NCBI GenBank assembly: GCA_030039095.1
Contig: JASHQP010000201.1
Coordinates: 1 to 6,650, forward strand
Length of the DNA stretch: 6,650 nt
DNA from: Streptosporangiaceae bacterium
GTDB lineage: Bacteria > Actinomycetota > Actinomycetes > Streptosporangiales > Streptosporangiaceae
Direction of reading: 5' to 3'
Below the pieces are notes generated by a model, which saw only the letters and a program-made list of their open reading frames with translations, made no database searches and was not told the origin of the DNA. A program made the translations under genes and the position numbers. Below, one piece after another: positions 1-5,011 of this stretch. The stretch's first letter is position 1; each line of letters opens with the position of its first letter.

Positions 1-272
1 CGCTGGGCGCCGGCGACGCGGCCCGGGACTCCGGCTGGAACGCGGGCGCGGCCGTCGACGCGGTGGCTGGCCTGGCCGGCCGGGTCGGGCTGGCCCGGCC
101 ACTGGCCAGCCTCGGGATCACCGCCGCCGACTTCGGCCAGATCGCCGCCGACGCGCTCGATGACGAGGTGCTGGCCAACACGCCGCGCCAGCCCACGGCC
201 GCCGACATCAACGCGATCCTGCTCGCCGCCGGCGCTGAGTCAGGCAGTGGCGGTGTGACCCCGGCCGCATGA
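1..272 (+). CDS. Iron-containing alcohol dehydrogenase, C-terminal fragment (5' end outside window)
   Basis: The frame is open from the left edge (first full codon at position 3) to TGA at 270-272, giving about 89 residues. The visible part matches the all-helical C-terminal end of the iron-dependent alcohol dehydrogenase family. It has a 'RPLASLGI' segment, then a helix '[12 protein letters not shown]', then '[15 protein letters not shown]', which corresponds to the family's closing 'NPR..T..DI..IL' pattern. These enzymes are cytoplasmic NAD(P)-dependent oxidoreductases acting on alcohols or aldehydes. The nucleotide-binding domain and the metal-ligand His residues lie upstream and are not visible, so substrate and subfamily cannot be given. 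The GTG at 63 is an internal Val, not a start, because the family-like sequence continues upstream of it. The last dozen residues (Gly/Ser/Ala-rich) are an ordinary variable tail. A probable terminator follows at once, so it need not be co-transcribed with the hut genes. Confidence 0.75.
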   Translation, partial: LGAGDAARDSGWNAGAAVDAVAGLAGRVGLARPLASLGITAADFGQIAADALDDEVLANTPRQPTAADINAILLAAGAESGSGGVTPAA

Positions 273-312
273 ATGTACCGAAAGACGGGCTACAGGCCGC
301 CTTTCGGTACAT
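273..312 (+). terminator. Probable hairpin terminator after the dehydrogenase gene
   Basis: A perfect 12-bp inverted repeat starts on the base after the stop codon: ATGTACCGAAAG at 273-284 and CTTTCGGTACAT at 301-312. The 16-nt loop can add three more pairs (288-290 with 296-298). The arms have lower GC than the surroundings, so a chance match is unlikely. No U-tract follows, which is common for actinomycete terminators. Alternatively it is a regulator binding site with widely spaced half-sites upstream of hutU. Confidence 0.55.
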
Positions 313-326
313 CCATCGGCCGATGG
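313..326. promoter_or_regulatory. Perfect 14-bp palindrome, candidate operator upstream of hutU
   Basis: CCATCGGCCGATGG reads identically on both strands and begins on the base after the preceding inverted repeat ends. It lies about 170 bp upstream of the hutU start, in the only long gap before the operon, a plausible site for a dimeric regulator controlling histidine use. No regulator gene is in the window and I do not recognise the site as a known motif. It could also be a structural extension of the terminator. I could not support a specific -35/-10 pair in this gap. Confidence 0.35.
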
Positions 327-378
327 GCCGTACTCGAGTGGCCAGAGTGGTGTGAGGAGCGTGGGTGGCCGAGGTGAG

Positions 379-404
379 CGGGGCAGTGGGAAGCCCGTGC
401 CCCG
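379..404 (+). other. GC-rich leader hairpin upstream of hutU
   Basis: A 7-bp stem (379-385 with 398-404, CGGGGCA/TGCCCCG) continues after a small 2x1 internal loop into a 3-bp stem (388-390 with 394-396) with an AAG loop. The CCCC at 400-403 could instead pair with the G-run at 407-412, so two exclusive folds are possible. If transcription starts upstream, this lies in the hutU leader RNA. In such GC-rich DNA, hairpins of this size are not rare. Confidence 0.3.
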
Positions 405-446
405 GCGGGGGGAGCCTGGGCAGGGACAATGGATGATGAGCCGGAA

Positions 447-464
447 GCGGCGGCGACCCGCCGC
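447..464 (+). other. Perfect 7-bp hairpin in the hutU leader
   Basis: GCGGCGG at 447-453 pairs perfectly with CCGCCGC at 458-464 around a 4-nt loop (CGAC). It ends 22 nt before the hutU Shine-Dalgarno. It does not cover the Shine-Dalgarno itself, so any effect would be on transcript structure, not direct occlusion. It could be chance, given the GC content. Confidence 0.3.
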
Positions 465-486
465 GGCTCGCGATCACCGACTCGAC

Positions 487-493
487 GAGGAGG
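487..493 (+). promoter_or_regulatory. Shine-Dalgarno that fixes the hutU start
   Basis: GAGGAGG lies 5 nt before ATG 499 and matches the 16S anti-Shine-Dalgarno well. The frame is open further upstream, with possible starts at 352, 433 and 436, but none has an equally good site. The extra N-terminal residues they would add are Arg/Gly-rich and unlike the family. Confidence 0.8.
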
Positions 494-498
494 CGGCC

Positions 499-2193
499 AT
501 GACCGCTAGGCCCACACCCGGCCGGCAGGCAGCCGGGCCCCGCCCGGTCCGCGCGCCCCGCGGGACCACCCTGACCTGCAAGGGGTGGCCGCAGGAGGCC
601 GCGATGCGGATGCTGATGAACAACCTCGACCCCGAGGTGGCCGAGCATCCGGATGAGCTCATCGTGTACGGCGGATCCGGCCGGGCGGCGCGCAGCTGGG
701 GCGCGTTCGACGCAATCGTCGCCTCGCTGCGGGACCTGGAGGCGGACGAGACCCTCCTGGTCCAGTCCGGCAAGCCGGTCGGCGTGTTCCGCACCCACGA
801 GTGGGCGCCCCGGGTGCTGATCGCCAACTCGAACCTGGTCCCGCAGTGGGCCACCTGGGAGGAATTCCGCAGGCTCGAGGCCGCCGGGCTGACCATGTAC
901 GGCCAGATGACCGCGGGATCCTGGATCTACATCGGAACCCAGGGCATCCTGCAGGGCACCTACGAGACGTTTGCCGCCGTGGCCGCCAAGCGCTTCGGCG
1001 GGTCGCTGGCCGGGACGATCACGCTGACGGCCGGGCTCGGCGGGATGGGCGGGGCGCAGCCGCTCGCGGTCACGATGAACGGCGGCGTCGCGATCTGCAT
1101 CGACTGCGACGCGTCCCGGATCGCCCGCCGCATCGAGCACGGCTACCTGGACGTGGCCGCCGACGACACCGACGACGCGGTGCGCCGGGCTGTGGCCGCG
1201 CGGGACGCCGCCGAGCCGCTGTCGATCGGGCTGCTCGGCAACGCAGCCGAGCTGGTGCCGCGGCTGCTCGAGATGGGCGCGCCGATCGACATCGTGACCG
1301 ACCAGACCTCCGCGCACGACCCGCTGACCTACCTGCCGCGCGGCGTCGCCTTCGACGACATGGCGGCGCTGCGGGCCGAGGACCCGGCCGGGTTCACCGC
1401 GCGGGCGCGCGAGTCCATGGCCGCACACGTGGCGGCCATGGTCGGCTTCCAGGATGCGGGCGCCGAGGTGTTCGACTACGGCAACTCGATCCGCGGCGAG
1501 GCGCAGCTGGCCGGGTACGAGCGGGCGTTCGAGTTTCCCGGATTCGTGCCCGCCTACATCAGGCCGCTGTTCTGCGAGGGCAAGGGCCCGTTCCGGTGGG
1601 CCGCGCTGTCCGGCGACCCCAAGGACATCGCGGTGACCGACGCGGCCATCCTGGACCTGTTCCCCGGCAACGATGGGCTGGCCAGGTGGATCCGGATGGC
1701 CGGGCAGAAGGTGCACTTCCAGGGCCTTCCCGCCCGGATCTGCTGGCTCGGCTACGGCGAGCGCCACCTGGCTGGGGTCCGCTTCAACGAGCTCGTCCAG
1801 CGCGGCGACGTGCAGGCTCCGATCGTGCTGGGCCGCGACCACCTCGACTGCGGCTCGGTCGCCTCGCCGTATCGCGAGACCGAGGCGATGGCCGACGGCT
1901 CCGACGCGATCGCCGACTGGCCGCTGCTGAACGCGCTGCTGAACACCTCGTCGGGGGCGTCGTGGGTGAGCATTCACCACGGCGGCGGCGTCGGCATCGG
2001 CCGGTCGATCCACGCGGGCCAGGTCTGCGTGGCCGACGGCACCCCGCTGGCCGCGCAGAAGCTGGAGCGGGTGCTGACCAACGACCCGGGCACGGGCGTG
2101 ATGAGGCACGCCGACGCGGGCTACGACCGGGCCACCGAGGTGGCCGCCGAGCGCGGCGTGCGCCTCCCGATGACCGAGGCTCCGTCTTCATGA
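499..2193 (+). CDS. hutU: Urocanate hydratase (urocanase), HutU
   Basis: The enzyme converts urocanate plus water to 4-imidazolone-5-propionate, step two of histidine degradation, in the cytoplasm using tightly bound NAD+. The product is 564 residues from ATG 499, close to the roughly 550 usual for the family and collinear throughout. Recognisable blocks are '[11 protein letters not shown]' (41-51), '[26 protein letters not shown]' region (89-114), '[18 protein letters not shown]' (133-150), the NAD-binding '[13 protein letters not shown]' (179-191), '[15 protein letters not shown]' (326-340), the active-site stretch '[18 protein letters not shown]' (447-464; Cys451 aligns with the active-site Cys of Pseudomonas urocanase) and '[19 protein letters not shown]' (491-509). 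All expected blocks are intact. The start is set by GAGGAGG at 487-493. It is the first gene of the operon. Its stop overlaps ATG 2190 (ATGA), and the M20 hydrolase begins 70 nt downstream. The identification is near certain. Confidence 0.97.
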   Translation: MTARPTPGRQAAGPRPVRAPRGTTLTCKGWPQEAAMRMLMNNLDPEVAEHPDELIVYGGSGRAARSWGAFDAIVASLRDLEADETLLVQSGKPVGVFRTHEWAPRVLIANSNLVPQWATWEEFRRLEAAGLTMYGQMTAGSWIYIGTQGILQGTYETFAAVAAKRFGGSLAGTITLTAGLGGMGGAQPLAVTMNGGVAICIDCDASRIARRIEHGYLDVAADDTDDAVRRAVAARDAAEPLSIGLLGNAAELVPRLLEMGAPIDIVTDQTSAHDPLTYLPRGVAFDDMAALRAEDPAGFTARARESMAAHVAAMVGFQDAGAEVFDYGNSIRGEAQLAGYERAFEFPGFVPAYIRPLFCEGKGPFRWAALSGDPKDIAVTDAAILDLFPGNDGLARWIRMAGQKVHFQGLPARICWLGYGERHLAGVRFNELVQRGDVQAPIVLGRDHLDCGSVASPYRETEAMADGSDAIADWPLLNALLNTSSGASWVSIHHGGGVGIGRSIHAGQVCVADGTPLAAQKLERVLTNDPGTGVMRHADAGYDRATEVAAERGVRLPMTEAPSS

Positions 2194-2267
2194 TCCCGGA
2201 GGATTTTCAGCCGTATTCGCTGACTATCCTCCGCGATCATGAACGGTGGGCAGGGGGAGCGTGGTGA
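2190..2267 (+). CDS. Possible 25-residue micro-ORF linking hutU and the M20 gene
   Basis: ATG 2190 overlaps the hutU stop as ATGA. The frame runs 25 codons and ends at TGA 2265-2267, which overlaps the GTG start of the next gene as GTGA. It therefore fills the intercistronic gap exactly, with 4-nt overlaps on both sides, the arrangement typical of translational coupling. A weak GAGG (2176-2179) lies about 10 nt upstream of the ATG. The peptide starts [10 protein letters not shown] and ends HERWAGGAW, and I recognise no homologue. Its third-position GC is clearly lower than in the flanking genes, and a hairpin lies within it, so it may be a coupling or leader device, or simply a frame kept open by chance. 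There is no independent evidence of a functional product. Confidence 0.3.
   Translation: MIPEDFQPYSLTILRDHERWAGGAW
2197..2233 (+). other. Intercistronic stem-loop between hutU and the M20 gene
   Basis: The arms pair as CGGAGGAT (2197-2204) with ATCCTCCG (2226-2233). After a symmetric 2x2 internal loop, TCAGC (2207-2211) pairs with GCTGA (2219-2223), leaving a 7-nt loop. That is 13 pairs over 15-nt arms. The element is much richer in A/T than the surrounding genes, so it is not explained by GC content. There is no U-tract and the operon continues, so a full terminator is unlikely. A role in differential mRNA stability, partial attenuation or protein binding is possible. The arm contains a perfect GGAGG (2198-2202) that no start codon uses. 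Confidence 0.5.
2252..2259 (+). promoter_or_regulatory. Shine-Dalgarno of the M20 amidohydrolase gene
   Basis: AGGGGGAG lies 4 nt before GTG 2264. The nearby in-frame GTG 2246 has no such site ahead of it, and GTG 2261 would be only 1 nt away. GTG 2264 also gives an N-terminus '[25 protein letters not shown]' region like Streptomyces homologues from hut clusters, as I recall them. Confidence 0.6.
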
Positions 2268-3580
2268 GCTTCGCTGAGTTGTGGGAGTCGCTGCTGCCGA
2301 TCGGCCGCGACCCGGGGACGGGCGGCTACCGGAGGTACTCGTTCACCGCGGCCGACCTGGCCTGCCGCGAGTGGTTCGCGCACGCCGCGGCGCAGCGCGG
2401 CCTGCGGGCCAGTTGCGACCGCAACGGCAACCTCTGGGCCTGGTGGGACGTGCCGGGCGGGCTTAGCGGTGCTGGCGGGTCGGGTGGTGCTGGCGGGTCG
2501 AGCGGTGCTGGCGGGTCGAGCGGTGCTGGCGGGTCGGGTGGTGCTGGCGGGTCGGGTGGCGAGGGCGGTGGCGCAGTGGTCACCGGGAGCCATCTCGACT
2601 CGGTGCCCGACGGCGGGGCGTACGACGGGCCGCTGGGTGTCGTGTCGGCGTTCGCGGCGATCGATCAGCTGCGTGAACGGGGGTTCACTCCGGCGCGGCC
2701 CATCGCGGTCGCCGCGTTCTGCGAGGAGGAGGGCGGCCGGTTCGGCCTGGCGTGCCTGGGCAGCAGGCTGCTCACCGGTGCGGTGGAGCCGGCCGCGGCG
2801 CGCGAGCTGCGCGACGCGGACGGAGTGGGCCTCGCCGAGGCCATGGCCGGCGCCGGGCTCGACCCCGGCGAGATCGGGCCCGACGAGGATCTGCTGGCCG
2901 GCGTCGGCGCGGTCGTCGAGCTGCACATCGAGCAGGGCAGCGCGCTCGACGGGCTCGGCGCCGCGGTCGGGATCGCCGAGGGCATCTGGCCGCACGGCCG
3001 GTGGCGGCTGGATTTCACGGGCCGGGCCGACCACGCGGGCACCACCCGGCTGGCCGACCGCCGGGACCCGATGCTGCCGTACGCGGTCGCGGTGCTCGAG
3101 GCCAGGCAGGCGGCGTCCTCCTGCGGCGCGCTCGCCACGATCGGGAAGGTCACGGCGGAGCCGGGCGCCGCCAACGCGGTCAGCTCGTCGGTCCATGCAT
3201 GGCTCGACGCCCGGGCGCCCGGCCAGGGGGTGCTGGATCACATGGTCGGCCAGATCGAGTCCGCCGCGAGGCGGGCTGCCGACGCCCAGGGGGTCGAGGT
3301 CGGCGTGCGCCGCGAGTCGTTCACGCCCCTGGTGGAGTTCGACCCCGCGCTGCGGGACCGGCTGGTTGCGGCCCTCGGAGCCCGGGGCGTTGCGGCACCG
3401 GTGCTGCCCACGGGGGCCGGCCACGACGCCGGGGTGCTCTCGGCCCGGCTGCCGACCGCGATGCTGTTCGTGCGCAACCCGACCGGGGTGTCCCACTCGC
3501 CGGCCGAGCACGCCGAGCCCGCCGACTGCGCGGCGGGCGTGGCCTCGCTCGCTGTCGTGATCGAGGAACTGGCCGGATGA
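2264..3580 (+). CDS. M20-family amidohydrolase of the hut operon (allantoate/N-carbamoyl-amino-acid hydrolase type); candidate N-formylglutamate deformylase
   Basis: This is a 438-residue dinuclear-metal hydrolase of the AllC/beta-ureidopropionase branch of M20. The family's metal ligands are in place: His110 (GSHLDSV), Asp121 (GGAYDGPLG), the Glu pair near 154-156 (CEEEGGRF), His221 (ELHIEQG) and His411 (GVSHSPAE). The lid/dimerisation domain carries 'IWPHGRWRLDF' (241-251) and 'DHAGTTRLADRRDP' (256-269). Such proteins are often annotated allantoate amidohydrolase. Here it lies between hutU and hutF, overlapping hutF by 4 nt, and no HutG is visible, so I infer that it hydrolyses N-formyl-L-glutamate to glutamate and formate. 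That is not shown by the sequence. GTG 2264 is chosen as start (Shine-Dalgarno at 2252-2259, GTGA overlap). Residues 68-97 are a Gly/Ser/Ala repeat coded by a minisatellite, inserted between the strand 'NLWAWWDV' and the first metal-ligand strand. It looks like a surface-loop expansion that leaves the core intact. Confidence 0.88.
   Translation: MSFAELWESLLPIGRDPGTGGYRRYSFTAADLACREWFAHAAAQRGLRASCDRNGNLWAWWDVPGGLSGAGGSGGAGGSSGAGGSSGAGGSGGAGGSGGEGGGAVVTGSHLDSVPDGGAYDGPLGVVSAFAAIDQLRERGFTPARPIAVAAFCEEEGGRFGLACLGSRLLTGAVEPAAARELRDADGVGLAEAMAGAGLDPGEIGPDEDLLAGVGAVVELHIEQGSALDGLGAAVGIAEGIWPHGRWRLDFTGRADHAGTTRLADRRDPMLPYAVAVLEARQAASSCGALATIGKVTAEPGAANAVSSSVHAWLDARAPGQGVLDHMVGQIESAARRAADAQGVEVGVRRESFTPLVEFDPALRDRLVAALGARGVAAPVLPTGAGHDAGVLSARLPTAMLFVRNPTGVSHSPAEHAEPADCAAGVASLAVVIEELAG
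2465..2554 (+). repeat. In-frame 18-bp minisatellite, five units, within the M20 gene
   Basis: Five head-to-tail 18-bp units (2465, 2483, 2501, 2519, 2537) read RGY GGTGCTGGCGGGTCG, where the first codon is AGC or GGT in the order AGC, GGT, AGC, AGC, GGT. The other 15 bases are identical in all five. A degenerate sixth unit follows (2555-2572). Each unit encodes (S/G)GAGGS. Use of GGT and GCT contrasts with the GGC/GCC preference of the rest of the gene. Unit length is a multiple of three, so copy-number changes would not break the frame. Confidence 0.93.
3563..3568 (+). promoter_or_regulatory. Shine-Dalgarno of hutF inside the end of the M20 gene
   Basis: GAGGAA is 8 nt before ATG 3577 and 11 nt before the second ATG at 3580. 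The spacing and the ATGA overlap with the upstream stop favour ATG 3577. Confidence 0.55.
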
Positions 3581-5001
3581 TGGCGACCCGAGCGGCCACG
3601 GCCGCCCCCGCGGCGCGTGCCTGGCACGCCGAGCTGGCCTGGCTTCCCGGCCGCGGCGTGCGCCCCGGCGTGCTGATCGAGGCGTCCGGCGACCGGTTCA
3701 CCGCGGTCACCCCGGACGTGCCAGCCGCCGACGTCCCCGGGCGCGTGCGCGCAGGCCTGGTCCGGCTGCCCGGCCTCACCCTGCCGGGTCTCGCCAACGC
3801 GCACTCACACGCGTTTCACCGCGCGCTGCGCGGCGCGACCCAGGTGGGCCTCGGCACGTTCTGGACCTGGCGGGAGCGGATGTACCAGGTCGCGTCCACG
3901 CTCGACCCGGACAGCTACCTGGCCCTGGCTCGTGCCGTCTACGCCGAGATGGCGCTCGCGGGCGTGACCTGCGTCGGCGAGTTCCACTACCTGCATCACC
4001 AGCCCGGCGGCGTCCCGTTCAAGGATCCCAACGCGATGGGCCGGGCGCTGATCGAGGCCGCCGCGCAAGCGGGCATCCGGATCTCCCTGCTGGACACCTG
4101 CTACCTGGCCGGCGGGCTGGGCACGGACGGCGCGCCGCTGCCGCTCGAGGGCGCCCAGCTGCGGTTCGGGGACGGCGACGGCGAGGCGTGGGCTGCCAGG
4201 GCCGAGGGCCTGGGCGCCGACGAGCACGGGCTGCTCGGGCCGCTGGCGCGTGTCGGGGCCGCGATCCACTCGGTGCGCGCGGTGCCGCTGGCCCAGATGC
4301 ACCCCGTGATCGCGTGGGCGCAGCGTTACGGTGCGCCGCTGCACGCGCACGTGTCGGAGCAGCGCGCGGAGAACGAGGCGTGCCTGGCCGCGTACCGGCG
4401 AACCCCGGCCGAGGTGCTCTACGACGCCGGCATGCTCGGTCCCCGGGCCACGGCGGTGCACGCCACCCACCTGGTGGGCCACGACGTCGACCTGCTCGGC
4501 GGCAGCCGCACCTACGCCTGCTTCTGCCCGACGACCGAGGCCGACCTGGCCGACGGGATCGGGCCGGCCCGCGAGCTGGCCGGGGCGGGCTGCCCGCTGA
4601 CGCTCGGCAGCGACAGCCAGGCGGTGATCGACCTGTTCGAGGAGGCGCGCCGGGTGGAGCTGGGGGAGCGCCTTGCCAGCGGCCAGCGCGGCCACTTCCG
4701 GGCGGGCGAGCTGGCCAGGGCCGCGACCACGGACGGGCATGCCAGCCTCGGCTGGCCCGACGCCGGCGAGATCGCCTCCGGAGCGATCGCCGACCTGGTC
4801 ACGGTGGGCCTGGACTCGCCGCGGCTGGCCGGGGCGACGCGGACCACGGCGCTGGCATCGGTCGTGTTCGCCGCGTCGGCGGCCGACGTCCGGCATGTCG
4901 TGGTGGGCGGCAAAGACCTGGTCGCCGACGGTCGGCACCTGCTGGTCGACGACGTTCCGGGCGCGCTGGCCGCCGCGATCGGGCCGCTGCTGGGGTCGTA
5001 G
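3577..5001 (+). CDS. hutF: Formimidoylglutamate deiminase, HutF
   Basis: HutF hydrolyses N-formimino-L-glutamate to N-formyl-L-glutamate and ammonia, a cytoplasmic step of the longer bacterial histidine pathway. The 474-residue product has the amidohydrolase-superfamily layout. A short N-terminal beta-sandwich part (about 14-68) is followed by a TIM barrel opening with the metal-binding 'GLANAHSHAFHRALRG' (His76, His78). 'LHAHVSEQRAENEAC' (255-269) supplies a further His ligand and the Glu261 expected in catalysis. 'VHATHLVGHD' (294-303) carries the conserved His298, and 'LGSDSQAVIDLFEEARRVE' (343-361) carries the Asp346 ligand. The C-terminal 'GEIASGAIADLVTVGLDSP' (397-415) closes the fold. 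'SEQ' and 'DSQ..IDLFEE' are typical of HutF and not of HutI or guanine deaminase. The start at ATG 3577 overlaps the preceding stop (ATGA), implying translational coupling. It is the last gene of the operon; hutI does not follow. Confidence 0.93.
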   Translation: MMATRAATAAPAARAWHAELAWLPGRGVRPGVLIEASGDRFTAVTPDVPAADVPGRVRAGLVRLPGLTLPGLANAHSHAFHRALRGATQVGLGTFWTWRERMYQVASTLDPDSYLALARAVYAEMALAGVTCVGEFHYLHHQPGGVPFKDPNAMGRALIEAAAQAGIRISLLDTCYLAGGLGTDGAPLPLEGAQLRFGDGDGEAWAARAEGLGADEHGLLGPLARVGAAIHSVRAVPLAQMHPVIAWAQRYGAPLHAHVSEQRAENEACLAAYRRTPAEVLYDAGMLGPRATAVHATHLVGHDVDLLGGSRTYACFCPTTEADLADGIGPARELAGAGCPLTLGSDSQAVIDLFEEARRVELGERLASGQRGHFRAGELARAATTDGHASLGWPDAGEIASGAIADLVTVGLDSPRLAGATRTTALASVVFAASAADVRHVVVGGKDLVADGRHLLVDDVPGALAAAIGPLLGS

Positions 5002-5011
5002 CCGTTACGGC
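5001..5011. other. Tiny dyad between the convergent hutF and LCP stops
   Basis: GCCG TTA CGGC gives a 4-bp stem with a 3-nt loop and covers the last base of the hutF stop (4999-5001) and the LCP stop (TAA on the - strand, 5005-5007). Only 3 bp separate the two genes, so this is the only local structure available. It is too short to count as a bidirectional terminator. Confidence 0.2.

Noticed and set aside
332..339. 8-bp palindrome ACTCGAGT upstream of hutU
   Set aside because: Too short to stand out and not repeated nearby.
425..430. GACAAT as a -10 promoter element
   Set aside because: No matching -35 sequence at a suitable distance; the match alone is too weak.
352..498. N-terminal extension of hutU to GTG 352
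   Set aside because: The extra 49 residues are Arg/Gly-rich and unlike urocanases, they cross hairpins and the Shine-Dalgarno, and ATG 499 has an excellent ribosome site.
208..2109. 633-codon open frame on the - strand opposite hutU
   Set aside because: It is Arg/Pro/Gly/His-rich with no recognisable domain, lies fully opposite a certain hutU gene, and is what GC-rich actinomycete coding DNA produces in its antisense frames.
801..2267. 488-codon + strand frame overlapping hutU
   Set aside because: A frame-shifted shadow of hutU with an Arg/Gly-rich product. Only its last 26 codons (2190-2267) fall outside hutU, and these are treated separately as a micro-ORF.
2465..2572. CRISPR-like array
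   Set aside because: The units are directly adjacent, with no spacers, and are translated in frame inside an enzyme gene, so this is a coding minisatellite.
2237..3511. 424-codon - strand frame opposite the M20 gene
   Set aside because: Shadow frame. Its repetitive Pro/Ala/Ser/Thr part is just the minisatellite read backwards.
2752..3576. Open frame upstream of hutF, extending it to a 749-residue protein
   Set aside because: The upstream part is an Arg/Gly/Ala-rich shadow of the M20 gene. Family-like HutF sequence begins only after ATG 3577.
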